Below, one piece after another: positions 1-15,968 of a stretch of 64,000 nt of DNA. The translations under genes and the position numbers were made by a program. Source of the DNA: Halichondria panicea (lineage: Eukaryota > Porifera > Demospongiae > Suberitida > Halichondriidae); the NCBI RefSeq assembly GCF_963675165.1, contig NC_087380.1, forward strand, positions 7,075,017 to 7,139,016. The letters run 5' to 3'. The first letter of the stretch is position 1; each line of letters opens with the position of its first letter. The notes under the pieces were generated by a model. It worked only from the letters and a program-made list of their open reading frames with translations, was not told the origin of the DNA and did no database searches.

Positions 1-70
1 AGGCCACTTCTTTATTACAGCCACTGACATAGACTCAGGTTGCACAACACTGTACATTGTCATCTCTCAC

Positions 71-2558
<2,488 letters not shown>

Positions 2559-2976
2559 CGTTCTGAAATAAGCAAATAGATCTACGTAAATTTTTATCTG
2601 TGTGGTGTACGTGTGTAAATAATTGTAGATCTATATGTTAACTACTTGTCATTGGCCGGCTATATTGAACATACAATATAATTCTACCGTTCCTTCTTGA
2701 TTTAGTATTAAAAGATGTCTGCGTACTGATGACTGCACTGGCTGCAAACTTATAAATTAATAGGCAATGATCGTCTCAATCAGCCACCTTCCCTTGGTGT
2801 TCCCAGGCCGATTTTTCACTAATGTACCAGACCATACTCGACCCGCACCCAACCCCAAGAGACTACCCACCCCCGGCCCCACCATCCTAGCCCTCCTATC
2901 CCCTTGTCCAGTAAGTGCTCACAATAATGTATGTGTACTATACACACACTCTAACTTCATTCCATGTGTACAGGTC
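2559..2976. promoter_or_regulatory. Shared upstream region of HDAC3 and POLE2
   Basis: About 420 bp separate the divergent start codons, so the promoters are probably shared or overlapping. An ATTGG (inverted CCAAT) pentamer lies near 2651. A plausible 5'-UTR intron of POLE2 runs from a GTAAGT donor near 2910 to an acceptor (TGTACAG) at about 2973. No TATA box is obvious. Regulatory assignment is inference from position. Confidence 0.4.
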
Positions 2977-4563
2977 ATGTCCATCTCTGCCCCCCTCCGA
3001 CAATCGATAGTGTCCAATTTCAAACTCCAGGGTCTCTCCCTCAAGAACGAAGCGGCTTCTCTCCTCGTGCAAGCACTAGAACCTCACTACTCCAATAGCG
3101 AGGAACTCGAGCGAATTATCGATATGATAATCGAGGCAATCCAAAAACAGCCTCTAAAATCGTCGCTAATTGGACGAGAGGTGGTGGAGATTGCGATAGA
3201 AGAATGCAACACTTCCTCTGATGCTGATACCGAGAAAGCCTTCGTTCTAATCAATGCATACGATATGCCCAAATTCTCCTATCATGTAGACCGTAAAAAA
3301 TTCCTTCCAGTTCCCAAAGGGTCGGTGAAACTTCACTCCGGAGCGTCAGCTAAAGAGACTCTGTTTAAAGAACGATACACAATTCTTCAGCAACGGACAA
3401 TGAGGCACGAATTATTCACCCCGGCTGCACTGGGTCAACCCGTCCAATCCTCGAGCAAATTCCAACTCCAAACGGTCGAGTACCTCCTTAGCAGCTCTGG
3501 TCTCCCAGACAAGATAATCGTTCTCGGAATGCTCTCCCAGTTGAAAGAAGGAACATTTCATCTTGAAGATCCGACTGGTGCTGTCGAGCTTGACCTGTCG
3601 CAGTGTACCTTCCACATGGGCCTGTTTGTAGAGAGCAGTTTAGTACTGGCAGAGGGTCTGTACGAAGATAAAGTATTTCATGTCGAAGCTATCGGATTTC
3701 CACCTCCTGAGTCTGCTACAGATTCTCGACTTTATTTTGGCAATACGAATTTTTTCGGTGGCCCGTCCTCGATTTGTGCCAGGTCGTCTGTCAAGCTACA
3801 AGCCATGCTCGAGGAACATGGTAGTGCCATGTTAGTATTTCTCTCTGATGTGCATCTCGATGAACCACGTGTGATGGAGAAACTGTCCGTTCTATTCTCG
3901 GGCTACTCTGAAGAGCCACCCATCGCATTCGTTCTAATGGGTAACTTTAGTGCCACTCCATACGGACCACTTCGCTACCAGAAAATGAAGGAGAAGTTCA
4001 CAGCCTTGGGAGACCTCATACTGCAATTTCCCACTCTTATTGAAAAGTCTCAATTTGTATTTGTCCCCGGGCCTACTGATCCTGGCCCAGGAAACGTTCT
4101 CCCGTTCCCAGCCATACCCAGCAACCTCACTTCAGGGATTACTGAGAGAATCCCATCAGCTCAATTCTGCTCAAATCCAACACGAATTCAGTTTTGCTCT
4201 CAAGAGATTGTCGTTTTCCGGGAAGACATTATGACTAAACTATGTCGACACTGTGTCAAGTTTCCAACGGAGACAACAGATTTATCCAATCATTACACAA
4301 AGACGCTCCTATCTCAAGCTCACCTCTGCCCCCTGCCCCTTCACACACGACCCGTGTACTGGCAATACGATCACGCCCTGAGGCTGTACCCTCTGCCTGA
4401 CCTCGTGGTTATGGGCGATAAGTCCGACCCGTTTACAGTGACTGCAAACGAGTGTACAGTGACAAATGTGGGATCGTTTTTGAGAACTGGATTCGAATTC
4501 AAAGTGTATGTGCCAGCAAAGAAAATAGTAGAAGACAGCAAAATTGTTGACTCAACTGTATAA
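2977..4563 (+). CDS. POLE2: DNA polymerase epsilon subunit 2 (B subunit)
   Basis: Non-catalytic B subunit of the leading-strand replicative polymerase, nuclear. The uninterrupted frame from ATG 2977 gives 528 residues, close to the roughly 527 of the vertebrate protein. The N-terminal helical domain is SISAPLRQSIVSNFKLQGLS onward. It is followed by KKFLPVP, ERYTILQQRTMRHELFTP, the OB-fold stretch LKEGTFHLEDPTGAVELDLS, and the inactive calcineurin-like phosphoesterase domain (FLSDVHLD, FVLMGNFSATPYGP, FVFVPGPTDPGPGNVLP). It ends with PVYWQYDHALRLYPLPDLVV and KKIVEDSK. The frame is open 70 codons further 5' (to 2767), but that part resembles nothing in the family and contains likely 5'-UTR splice sites, so the later start is preferred. 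An unspliced CDS is unusual among the neighbours. AATAAA signals lie just after the stop near 4610. Confidence 0.96.
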   Translation: MSISAPLRQSIVSNFKLQGLSLKNEAASLLVQALEPHYSNSEELERIIDMIIEAIQKQPLKSSLIGREVVEIAIEECNTSSDADTEKAFVLINAYDMPKFSYHVDRKKFLPVPKGSVKLHSGASAKETLFKERYTILQQRTMRHELFTPAALGQPVQSSSKFQLQTVEYLLSSSGLPDKIIVLGMLSQLKEGTFHLEDPTGAVELDLSQCTFHMGLFVESSLVLAEGLYEDKVFHVEAIGFPPPESATDSRLYFGNTNFFGGPSSICARSSVKLQAMLEEHGSAMLVFLSDVHLDEPRVMEKLSVLFSGYSEEPPIAFVLMGNFSATPYGPLRYQKMKEKFTALGDLILQFPTLIEKSQFVFVPGPTDPGPGNVLPFPAIPSNLTSGITERIPSAQFCSNPTRIQFCSQEIVVFREDIMTKLCRHCVKFPTETTDLSNHYTKTLLSQAHLCPLPLHTRPVYWQYDHALRLYPLPDLVVMGDKSDPFTVTANECTVTNVGSFLRTGFEFKVYVPAKKIVEDSKIVDSTV

Positions 4564-4638
4564 CAATATTCATTAATTAAGTATTTTGTGATATTGTAAT
4601 TACCTCATGAATAAATAAATAAGTACATAATATTTTGT

Positions 4639-5724
4639 ATGAATAGAGCTAGCTATTGCATGCAGAGAATGAATTGTTTCAGCCTGCTACTGTTGCTGTT
4701 CTGCTCAGCCTACGTTGCATCAGAGAGTACTCTCCCTGCTAAGAAGTACAGCATCAATTTGGATGTGGAGGCAAGCCAAAGGTGGAATCAAGTAGCCATT
4801 GATCATGCATCAGCCATTACAGAGCTCCTGTCCCAAGTTGTGGGCCGTCTTCCTGAAGCTGTTGTCAAGCTTGTGAATGTAATGAATATCAATGTCGCTG
4901 ATCTCCTTCCATACCCATACGGGGTAGAGCTGGCCGGGTTGGCACGGGTTGCGAATGTGTCTGAAAAAGATGCTCTCTTGGCGAACATGATATATGAGCT
5001 AACTGCATACAATCGATCCGGTGCCGCTAAAGCTTGTACTAGCATTGTCACAGAAACAGCCGATGGAAATGTTATACACGCACGGAATTTTGACTACGGT
5101 TTTTCGAGTGTTCTCCGAGATTTGGTGATCGAAGTTGACTTCATGGAGAACGGGAAGGTTGTGTACACTGGGACTACATTTGCTGGTCTAGTTGGTCTGC
5201 CTTCTGCTATGAAACCATCTGGTTTCACCATCTCAATCGATGAGAGGAACAGTGGTACTATTTGGGAGAATGCTTTTGAAGGTCTTATTGCTGGCACACA
5301 CGGTATTGCTCATCTTGTTGTTCGAGACCTAGTCGCTAATCCACTGTATGATTTCAAGATGGCTGTCCAATCTCTTGCAAGCACTTCGCTCATTACAAGC
5401 ATCTATGCTATTATGAGTGGACCTGGTCAGGGGGTGGTGATGACACATGGACGTCCCAGTGTCATCGATACGTGGTGGTTGGGTACGAATAATACGTGGT
5501 TTCTAGTAGAGACGAATTACGATCACTGGAAGGCTCCTCCCGCCATGGATGATAGAAGAGATGTGGCTATCAAAGGAATGATGACTACTGGCAAAGCGAA
5601 GATGTCTGTATCAACCGTTGTGGATGTTTTATCGATTCCTCCTGTTTTGAATCCAGGAACTATCTTTACTAATGTAATGTCTGTTATGCCTGAGCATTAC
5701 GAGTCCTGGGTGCGAGTGCCATAG
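4639..5724 (+). CDS. NAAA: N-acylethanolamine acid amidase / acid ceramidase-like hydrolase
   Basis: Lysosomal N-terminal-nucleophile amidase that hydrolyses N-acylethanolamines or ceramide and is activated by self-cleavage before a cysteine. The intronless frame encodes 361 residues (human NAAA is about 359). Residues about 11-28 (MNCFSLLLLLFCSAYVAS) are a signal peptide; in-frame ATGs at 4639, 4660 and 4669 could each be the start. The catalytic Cys133 begins CTSIV. Arg149 and Asp152 in HARNFDY keep the family spacing of +16 and +19, and Asn293 lies in ETNYDHW. GKVVYTGTTFAGLVGL, ENAFEGL and NYDHWKAPPAMDDRRDVAIK follow the NAAA pattern more closely than acid ceramidase (ASAH1). N-glycosylation sequons are present (NRS, NNT). 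Only 75 bp separate it from the POLE2 stop, in the same orientation. Substrate preference cannot be decided from sequence. Confidence 0.9.
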   Translation: MNRASYCMQRMNCFSLLLLLFCSAYVASESTLPAKKYSINLDVEASQRWNQVAIDHASAITELLSQVVGRLPEAVVKLVNVMNINVADLLPYPYGVELAGLARVANVSEKDALLANMIYELTAYNRSGAAKACTSIVTETADGNVIHARNFDYGFSSVLRDLVIEVDFMENGKVVYTGTTFAGLVGLPSAMKPSGFTISIDERNSGTIWENAFEGLIAGTHGIAHLVVRDLVANPLYDFKMAVQSLASTSLITSIYAIMSGPGQGVVMTHGRPSVIDTWWLGTNNTWFLVETNYDHWKAPPAMDDRRDVAIKGMMTTGKAKMSVSTVVDVLSIPPVLNPGTIFTNVMSVMPEHYESWVRVP

Positions 5725-8816
<3,092 letters not shown>

Positions 8817-9237
8817 AGCTCTCTGTATGTATAACTGTTCCTTCTCCTGTTTTGTTCATTGTTTCATACTTTAGCATAATTTATGCATATCACTCTTTTA
8901 TATATAGGTACGTGTATATACATGACATCATTACTTCTCATTGTATCGCAATGACATCGTAATACGTACGTATATACTGTTCGAATGTCTCTGAACATTT
9001 GATTGTATATTGTTTTATAATTACTAAATCTGAACGTGTTTTCAATCATCACATGCGGTACATTTGTAAATAATACATGTACAATACACACAGTTAATTA
9101 GTATAATAATTATACTATTATTATTATTATTATAGAAATATGAAATATCTTCAAGTGTTAAATACAAATAATTATGAGCTATAAACTGAGGCAAACAGCA
9201 TAATTAGCAACAGTTATATTATATAGTTCCCGTCAGT
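8817..9237. other. Convergent 3' intergenic region, SMAD/ABCG
   Basis: AT-rich spacer between the ends of two converging genes. It contains a short (ATT)n tract near 9115-9133 and no recognisable gene. Probably 3' UTRs of both neighbours. Confidence 0.5.
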
Positions 9238-12200
9238 TTATTTTGACTTCTTGAGTATCCTCAGGTTGAAGTAAGTGAATAGCAAGAAGACCAGAGCAAT
9301 GGCTGCTAGACCACCCACATCGATCCAGAGCCACTCGGGGGAAGTCTCGTAGCCAATACCAGACAGAAACTCACTCCCATTCACACACAAGGGCCCCGAA
9401 CTGTGGGGGGTGCGTGGGTGTTATGTGGGTGTGAAGGAGGGCATGTGCATTTTCTATAGACACCAGTTTCAGATAACACTAGAGGGGAAGTTTGATAATA
9501 ATTATGTGCTATAGGCCGACTGTATATAGCACCACCCGGATTGTATTAGTGATATTAAACCCCTCGAAAATGTCACGCTATATGGTATGTTGGACAAGGC
9601 TTATCATGTCGTTTGATCTATTGTGATCAAAACATTTTTTAAAACCACAATTCTAATGAGGGTAAAACCATTGGTATAAATCAGCATGCTGTTTCTATTG
9701 TTAGTGCCAGTGTGAGTGGGTCACCATCTGGGACCACACTAGCCTTCTCATTACCGGTCGATGAACGCTAGTGTGGTCCCAGCAGCTTGTTGGGGCATAA
9801 GAGCAATGCTCTTATGCCCCGACAGCTGTCACTGGTGGAGCTCTACTGTGCATTTGGGACACTCTTCGAAGAGTTGACCCTCATTTTGGTTTTATAATAA
9901 ATTTTGACCAACCCCAGTTGCAATGCATTACATACCGTACAGTGACTCTCGCTAATCTGGTTCTCTGAAGTACCGTATAGCGGGTAATTTTCGGGGGACA
10001 AAATATTCGTGGTTCATGGTTCAGCAATATTGAGACATTTAGTGGGTATATTTTCGTGGTTGCTGCTTGCACTGCAGGTAAAGGTAGGTACGGTCGCTTC
10101 ATTCGTGGGTAAAATATTCGTGGTCAGACCTCCAACCACGAAAACCACGAATATTTTGCCCCACGAAAATTACACGCTATACGGTAGCACCACCCAGATT
10201 GTATTAGTGATTGTACAATACATGTGCTACTTACCACGCTTCTATGATCGCGGCCGTGGCATTGTTGGAACAATAGCATTGTCCAACTATCTCATTGTGG
10301 GCTAGAGCCTGGGGGGGAGGGGGTGTGGGGAGTGAGAATGTGAGGGTGGTGTGAGAAGTGAGGGTGTGGGGGTGTGTGTGGGGTGTGAGGGAGTGTGTGA
10401 GGTGTGTGAGGTGTGTGAGGGGAGGGAGGTACAGTGCACAACATGCAAACAAGCTGGCTTTCAGCAAATGAGCACAAAGACAAGTATGGCAATTGACAGA
10501 TAACAACAATTTTGCCCTAGCCACTATGTCTTTGAACCAGTTGATTAATGCAATCCTAGAAATTCTCAGACTGACCTCTGTTGATGCTAGGGAACTATTG
10601 TCTCTGGGAACACTACATTCTTAGACTTACCTCAACAGAGTAGCGGAAGAGACTGAGGTATTTGATCCACTGCAACCAGACGGGGAGGGAGTCAAGGGAG
10701 ATGAACAGGCCGCCAAACAACTGTGCGTGTGTGGTGGGGAGGGGCTTAGGTTGAGAGTAGCAATCATAATCATGTTACAGTATTATTTGATAATAACTGT
10801 AAGTGGACATAGCGAGCTAACTAGAGCACTGAAGTGCTAACCCTCGGCTGTTGACATGAATAAAAAGAAACCAGGAGTGTTATACATTATGAGCATGGAA
10901 GCTGGCTAAGCAGCAAGTAACAAGAGCAATCAAATTAAAGTAGACTCGAGGCATGATGAAACTTTATGCACTGTGGACTAGGTAAAGATCACAGCAGTCA
11001 AGAAGCCTGGAGTTTAGAGATTATATGGCTCTTGCATGATTTTTCGATTATGTGGGCTAAAGAAGCAACAAACTACAACTACAATTCTAGCTTTCAACTT
11101 TAGTGACCCTTTTCCATTGTTCCTGGTTTCCTGGTATGGGATCACTTCAGCTGCAAACAGACAAACAGACTACTATAACTTCCTGGCTGGGTGGCCTCGG
11201 GCTAATTATGCTAGATACAATACTCAACGTACACAGTATTTGCTATTATTGAAGTCATCCTCTGGGATAGATTTACCATTTGGAAGACGAACAGCATGGC
11301 AATGAAGAGGTTAGCCAGTCCAGTCACTCGCACTAGAGCACTGATAGCAAAGGCAATGGAGGCAGCTGCTATGGACGTGAGACATATGACCAGCGCAAAG
11401 TAGAAGAACTTGGCAGCTGACACTTGGAAACCTACACACAAGTTAGAGATTATCATAGCACATACAATCACACACCAAAAATAAGTGTTATTGGTATAGC
11501 AAAGGAGTGTGATTGAACTTATAAAGCCCCGTTATAATCCAGATTCGACCAGGATTAGGTGTCGTGTAAAAACGGGGCTGACGGTAAGCAATGTGCAATG
11601 TGGCTTGATAGAGGTGCCTATAATACATGATTACCTGCAGGTAAGCAATGTGGCTTGATAGAGGTGCCTATAATACATGATTACCTGCAGGTAAGCAATG
11701 TGGCTTGATAGAGGTGCCTATAATACATGATTACCTGCAGGTAAGCAATGTGGCTTGATAGAGGTGCCTATAATACATGATTACCTGCAGGTAAGCAATG
11801 TGGCTTGATAGAGGTGCCTATAATACATGCATACCTGCAGGTATTGACTTCAATACCTTTGCTTTTGTAAAAATTCCTGCTAATCACAAAACTTGTATCT
11901 ACATTGTAAGAGCTACAAGAAATTGAACACAAATTCCGGGCTCTCCTCGATACATGATGAGAGCCCGGAATTTGTGTTCAGATTGTCTAATTTCCTGTAG
12001 CTACCAAAACACAGTTACATTGTGCTCTTGATGCTACAAGCACTACACCCATTATATTCGTGTACATGTAGTTGAGGCGACTTACCTATCATGAAGTAAG
12101 CAATGACAGAGAAGGTGAAGGATGGGATGATCCTCATAGGAATGAGGTCCACAAACACTTTGGAGAAGTAGAATGCAGAGACTCTATAGAAACCACTGGA

Positions 12201-15181
12201 GTTCTCATGGCTGCATGAATTAAGGGGGAGGAGGGGGGAGGAGGAGGAGGGGGGGGGGAGGGGGGGAGGTGAGTTAGTAACAGCATAGGTTGTACTGGTA
12301 CAAGCGAGGCCTGTATCTCACAAGCTACCTCTAGTCAGCCTATAGCTGCTATCAAATAATGACTTAGAGCAATTAAAAAATTATTATTGTGTGAATGAAG
12401 CTGAACAATGCTCTAGTAATGGAACGCTAGGTGCTCACATGAACAGAGCCTTTTGTTTGATGAAGACGTCCACTGCTGAGAGATTACCAAACACTTGGTT
12501 CATTACAATGAAGAAGAAGGCTCCAATCCTGTGCAGATCATATGGGGCAGTGTATTATTGCGTCCATTGGTTATAGAGACAATAACAAGTATACTACATT
12601 TTCGATATTCAACAGAGTGATAAGAATATGTCATATATGAGCGGCAACAAGTGAAGTGAAACGAGCACAGCCCGTGGCTAGTGGTGTGGGTGTGTGGGTG
12701 AGTGTGTGTGTGTGTGTGTGTGTGTGTACCTGTCAGAGATAACAGTGCGTACGTTGACGTCCTTTTCGTCGAGCCTCAAATAAATGAGACCAACAATGAG
12801 AGCAAAGATTATCATAGTCAGCACCTGAAAATAGCAATAGTTAGCCAGAATCCTGTCAACAAAATATAGGCGACATAGACAGTGGGACCTCTCTTAAAAA
12901 GACTATAATTATATATATCTCATTATTAACTAAACCAGCACACAGACCCGCCCACTCACCTGGAAGAAGGAGATCATCGGATTTCTCAACAGATTTAGGA
13001 GTGATCGAATTGTGACAACCATCAGTTGCCATAGGAACCCGGTAGCGTACGTCCCTCCGCTCCTGACCCCTCGTCGAGTGTGACTATTGTCTGCGAGTGT
13101 CTGCAACTGCTCACTCACCTCCACACATTGTTGAGACTCCTGGTAAGTGTTCACCAGATTGTTGGCCTCAGTGACACCCGTGCTATTATCAGTGTCATCT
13201 GTAGCACCGTCAAGACACACACTTACTCAATCAGAAACGTTATAATACGTTTGAATAGTTACACGTAGCGATTATATAATATTATGAAACTTGATCTCTA
13301 ACAGCTTACTGTTTCTATGGTTACCGGTAACTATGCAGGTTATCAAGAAATGTAAGGCATAAATAAAATCTTAAATAAAAAAAATAAAAAATAAAAAGAT
13401 CTTCAGGGCACACACACACACAGCTATTTACTGTTACTCTACCACTTGCTCACCTGACTCAGTGATGACGTTGCTCTTTTCTGCTTTAGTGAGCACATCC
13501 AGGAAGTAGTCGGCAGGGTTGTTACGCTCCTCACACACATAGCCTGTGAGGAGATGAGTATACGTATAGTTATACAACAGATGGTAAGCTCACGATCACC
13601 CCTAGAAAAACTCCACTGCAGCAAAGCAATTCATAGGCCCCTACCATGTACTCAGGAACCACAGCTTTGGCAATATTATTTTACTGACACTGCTAGGACA
13701 CTATGAAATACTCACCTATACTGCTGAAGTAATCGAGGGAGGACTGTGCTGGGCCGTGGTAGACCATGTCTCCTTGAGAGAGAAGAGTGAGACCGTCAAA
13801 CAGTTTGAAGATGGAGTAGCGAGGTTGGTGGATGGACATGATAATCACTCTGTCTCCTTTCTCGCTCAGTCTGAAGGGGGGGGGGAGGGGTTAACAATCA
13901 AATACTTTATTGACTAATCAACAGTACTGTACATGTGCATTGATATTTTGCAGATCTACATGTAAGCATGCCATGCTCTCTTAAAGCTACTTATTTTGAT
14001 TAATAAATTGGCCTATCAAGACGGATTTAAAGGTAGTCCAGTAGTACATATAGATTGTCTCACCGTTTGAGTAGCTGTACAACAGAGACAGCTGTGTATG
14101 CGTCCAGTCCAGTGGTGGGCTCGTCCAGAAACAAGACCTGAGGCTCTATGATGAGCTCCATCCCAATGTTGGTCCTCTTCCTCTCTCCCCCAGACACACC
14201 ACGGAAGAACTCTGTGCCAATCTGAAGGGAGGGAAAGAATTGTATGAGTATACGAATTGCGAAAGTATACAAATTGCGAAAGTATTGTTGGATTTTTAAC
14301 AGCTAGCAAGACACACTGTCAGAAAAAACAAAACAGTGGATCTATAGCCATTGATTAGAAGGCAAAAATCAGTGACAGGCAGAAATATAAGACTACAGAA
14401 AATAAATAAACATAATTATTATTATCAGCTTTTTTAGACACCCCCCCCCCCCTCACCTTGGTGTTGGCACATCTCTCCAGACCCAGTTCTTGTATGACAG
14501 TGGCGACCCTCTCCTTGCGTTGTGCCCAGCTGGTGGAGGAGGGCAGACGCAGAGCAGCTGAGAACATCAGGTTCTCTTTCACGGATAGAGTGCCCATTAC
14601 AATGTCGTCCTATAAGATGTACCGTATATAATAGCGGGTAATTTTTGTTGGTGCAAATTTTCGTATGAACTCCCCATTTAATATTCGTACAGCTCAGGAT
14701 AGTGACGTTGAATCTGTAGTTCTAATTTTCATATAATGCTCTACAATACAAAATTTCCACCATACGAAAATAACCCGCTATACGGTAGTCACTGCACATT
14801 ATAATTAGTGCGACATCTTTCCACATACTTTCATTGCATGTACATAATGTGTACTCAACACTTGATACAGAACCAAGCTATTGTGTCAGTGAAAGCAAGC
14901 TGTCCAGCTAGTGTAACAACAGATAGACTACTATAAGGAAGCGTAGAGGAACTAGGAACTAAGTCACACCACAGCTTGTCCAGCTAATATAGCCAAAATT
15001 ACAACCACAGGGAATCAATAATATTTATCGATATCTCAGAGCTTGGAGGGAAGGGGGAGGGGCTCACCTGCACCACATAGCCAGACTTGCACCTGAAGTT
15101 GCTCGGCTGAGGTCTCCCGTTCACTAGGACATACCCACCAACGTTGGCCTTTGCTTTACGGCCTGCCAGAATGTCCAAAAG

Positions 15182-15229
<48 letters not shown>

Positions 15230-15675
15230 CGGGAAAAGTGTAACTGAAATTGTCGTGGTCATATTCTAGTGGTGAAAATAATACCACAAAATCAATTTGC
15301 AATGCAACTAACGTTGTTTTTCCAGATCCAGTTGGTCCCATTATAGCATTCACCCCGCAAGGAAGAACACCACTGCAGGCAGAAAGAAAATATTAATATA
15401 GAAAATAATACATTTCTTTTGACATCTGTATTTAATACAGTTGGAGCTTACCTGACTGAGTGCAGTATCTCTGTGGGCTTGGTGCCACAGCATCCAGTGT
15501 TCACCACATACACAATATCGTGAAAGGACACCCCAACAAAGTCATCCTTAAAAATGTCCTCTTTGACAGTAATATGCTCTCCTTGGGAATGATAGGCTAC
15601 CTCCGGCTCCAAGTCTGTGGTACCGTAGGGAGGGGGACTGGTGCTTCGCAACGGGCTTTTCTCCAGGTCAGACAT
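9238..15675 (-). CDS. ABCG2-like: ABCG2-like half transporter, copy A (15 exons)
   Basis: ATP-driven exporter half-molecule (NBD then TMD) that works as a dimer at a membrane. Exons on the minus strand: 15675-15452, 15372-15313, 15182-15068, 14609-14457, 14221-14064, 13870-13716, 13543-13454, 13198-12960, 12824-12730, 12528-12439, 12210-12086, 11431-11277, 10720-10631, 10308-10235 and 9400-9238; all phases agree and give 661 residues (human ABCG2 655). Walker A is GPTGSGKTT, split by an intron. Signature [15 protein letters not shown], Walker [14 protein letters not shown], switch histidine [11 protein letters not shown]. Six membrane segments follow, e.g. [16 protein letters not shown] and [20 protein letters not shown], with a Cys/Asn-rich external loop before the last helix. 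It is head-to-head with copy B. Substrate unknown. Confidence 0.93.
9713..9825. repeat. Two adjacent hairpins in ABCG-A last intron
   Basis: GGGACCACACTAGC pairs with GCTAGTGTGGTCCC about 30 bp away. It is followed by the near-perfect palindrome GGGGCATAAGAGC/GCTCTTATGCCCC around 9793-9819. They look like remnants of a foldback element. Confidence 0.7.
9971..10186. mobile_element. TACCGTATAGCGGG-type MITE (ABCG-A intron 14)
   Basis: 216-bp element bounded by TACCGTATAGCGGGTAATTT and its inverse complement ending ACACGCTATACGGTA. It also has a second inverted layer of ATATTCGTGGT motifs. It shares termini with the elements at 14620 and 47718 but has a different interior. No ORF. Confidence 0.8.
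10820..11170. repeat. Dispersed repeat, related to 40570-40930
   Basis: The segment beginning CTAGAGCACTGAAGTGCTAA and containing AAAAAGAAACCAG and CCATTGTTCCTGG recurs in the same order near 40570-40930. It lies in ABCG-A intron 12. Probably an old copy of a non-autonomous element. Confidence 0.6.
11591..11840. repeat. 50-bp minisatellite, about five copies (ABCG-A intron)
   Basis: Four near-identical 50-bp units at 11641-11840, preceded by one partly duplicated unit. Each has GTAAGCAATGTGGCTTGATA and ends TTACCTGCAG (the last variant is ATACCTGCAG). Each junction CTGCAG/GTAAG resembles a splice-site consensus. Confidence 0.95.
11925..11979. repeat. Perfect 21-bp inverted repeat
   Basis: Arms 11925-11945 and 11959-11979 are exact inverse complements around a 13-base loop. 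Weaker pairing extends outward by about 20 bases. A solo foldback element within an intron of ABCG-A. Confidence 0.9.
12687..12727. repeat. (TG)n run abutting an ABCG-A donor site
   Basis: On the transcript the exon 9 donor reads GTACACAC and continues directly into a CA repeat, so the 5' splice site is fused to the microsatellite. Confidence 0.85.
14620..14787. mobile_element. TACCGTATAGCGGG-type MITE (ABCG-A intron 3)
   Basis: 168-bp element with ends TACCGTATATAATAGCGGGT and AACCCGCTATACGGTA. The interior contains TTCGTACAGCTCAGGATAGT, as in the copies at about 2289 and 47718. No ORF. Confidence 0.85.
15184..15227. repeat. (TG)n run forming an ABCG-A 3' splice site
   Basis: A pure TG dinucleotide run on the plus strand. 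On the sense strand it is a CA repeat ending CACAG at the exon 3 acceptor (15183/15182), with no ordinary pyrimidine tract in between. Confidence 0.9.
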
Positions 15676-15968
15676 CTTGCAAGGTCCAGTGCAGTGCTAG
15701 CTTCCTAGTATAGTATAGTAGTAGCCAGAAGGTGACTATATAATATAAAACATGTGCTGCTTCAGAGTTATTACATAACATGTCTACGACTATGATTTCT
15801 CTTCATTGTTTTCTTGAGAACTGAATAATGGCCGCCCTTGAATAACCTCTTGCAGCTGCCAAAGGCTGCAACTCAAAGATAGATATAGATGTTTACAACT
15901 CAGAGCAGAGCTACTGTATATCGAGGACACAGACAATTAATTAAACGAGGATTAAAAAAGAGGCAGTC
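15676..15968. promoter_or_regulatory. Bidirectional promoter of the ABCG pair
   Basis: Only 293 bp lie between the divergent start codons of two paralogous transporters, so their promoters must overlap. A repeated TATAGTATAGTAG tract (about 15708-15722) and AT-rich stretches are visible. No factor site can be named. Co-regulation is inference. Confidence 0.55.

Noticed and set aside
2767-2976. 70-codon N-terminal extension of the POLE2 frame
   Set aside because: It has no resemblance to POLE2 N-termini, is Pro-rich and contains donor/acceptor-like sites. The downstream ATG gives the family length.
10231-10524. 97-residue minus-strand frame as a separate gene
   Set aside because: Only its last 74 bp are real: exon 14 of ABCG-A. 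The remainder is GT-rich intron.
11641-11840. Regular 50-bp repeats resembling a CRISPR array
   Set aside because: The units are directly contiguous with no unique spacers, and lie in an intron of a eukaryotic gene.
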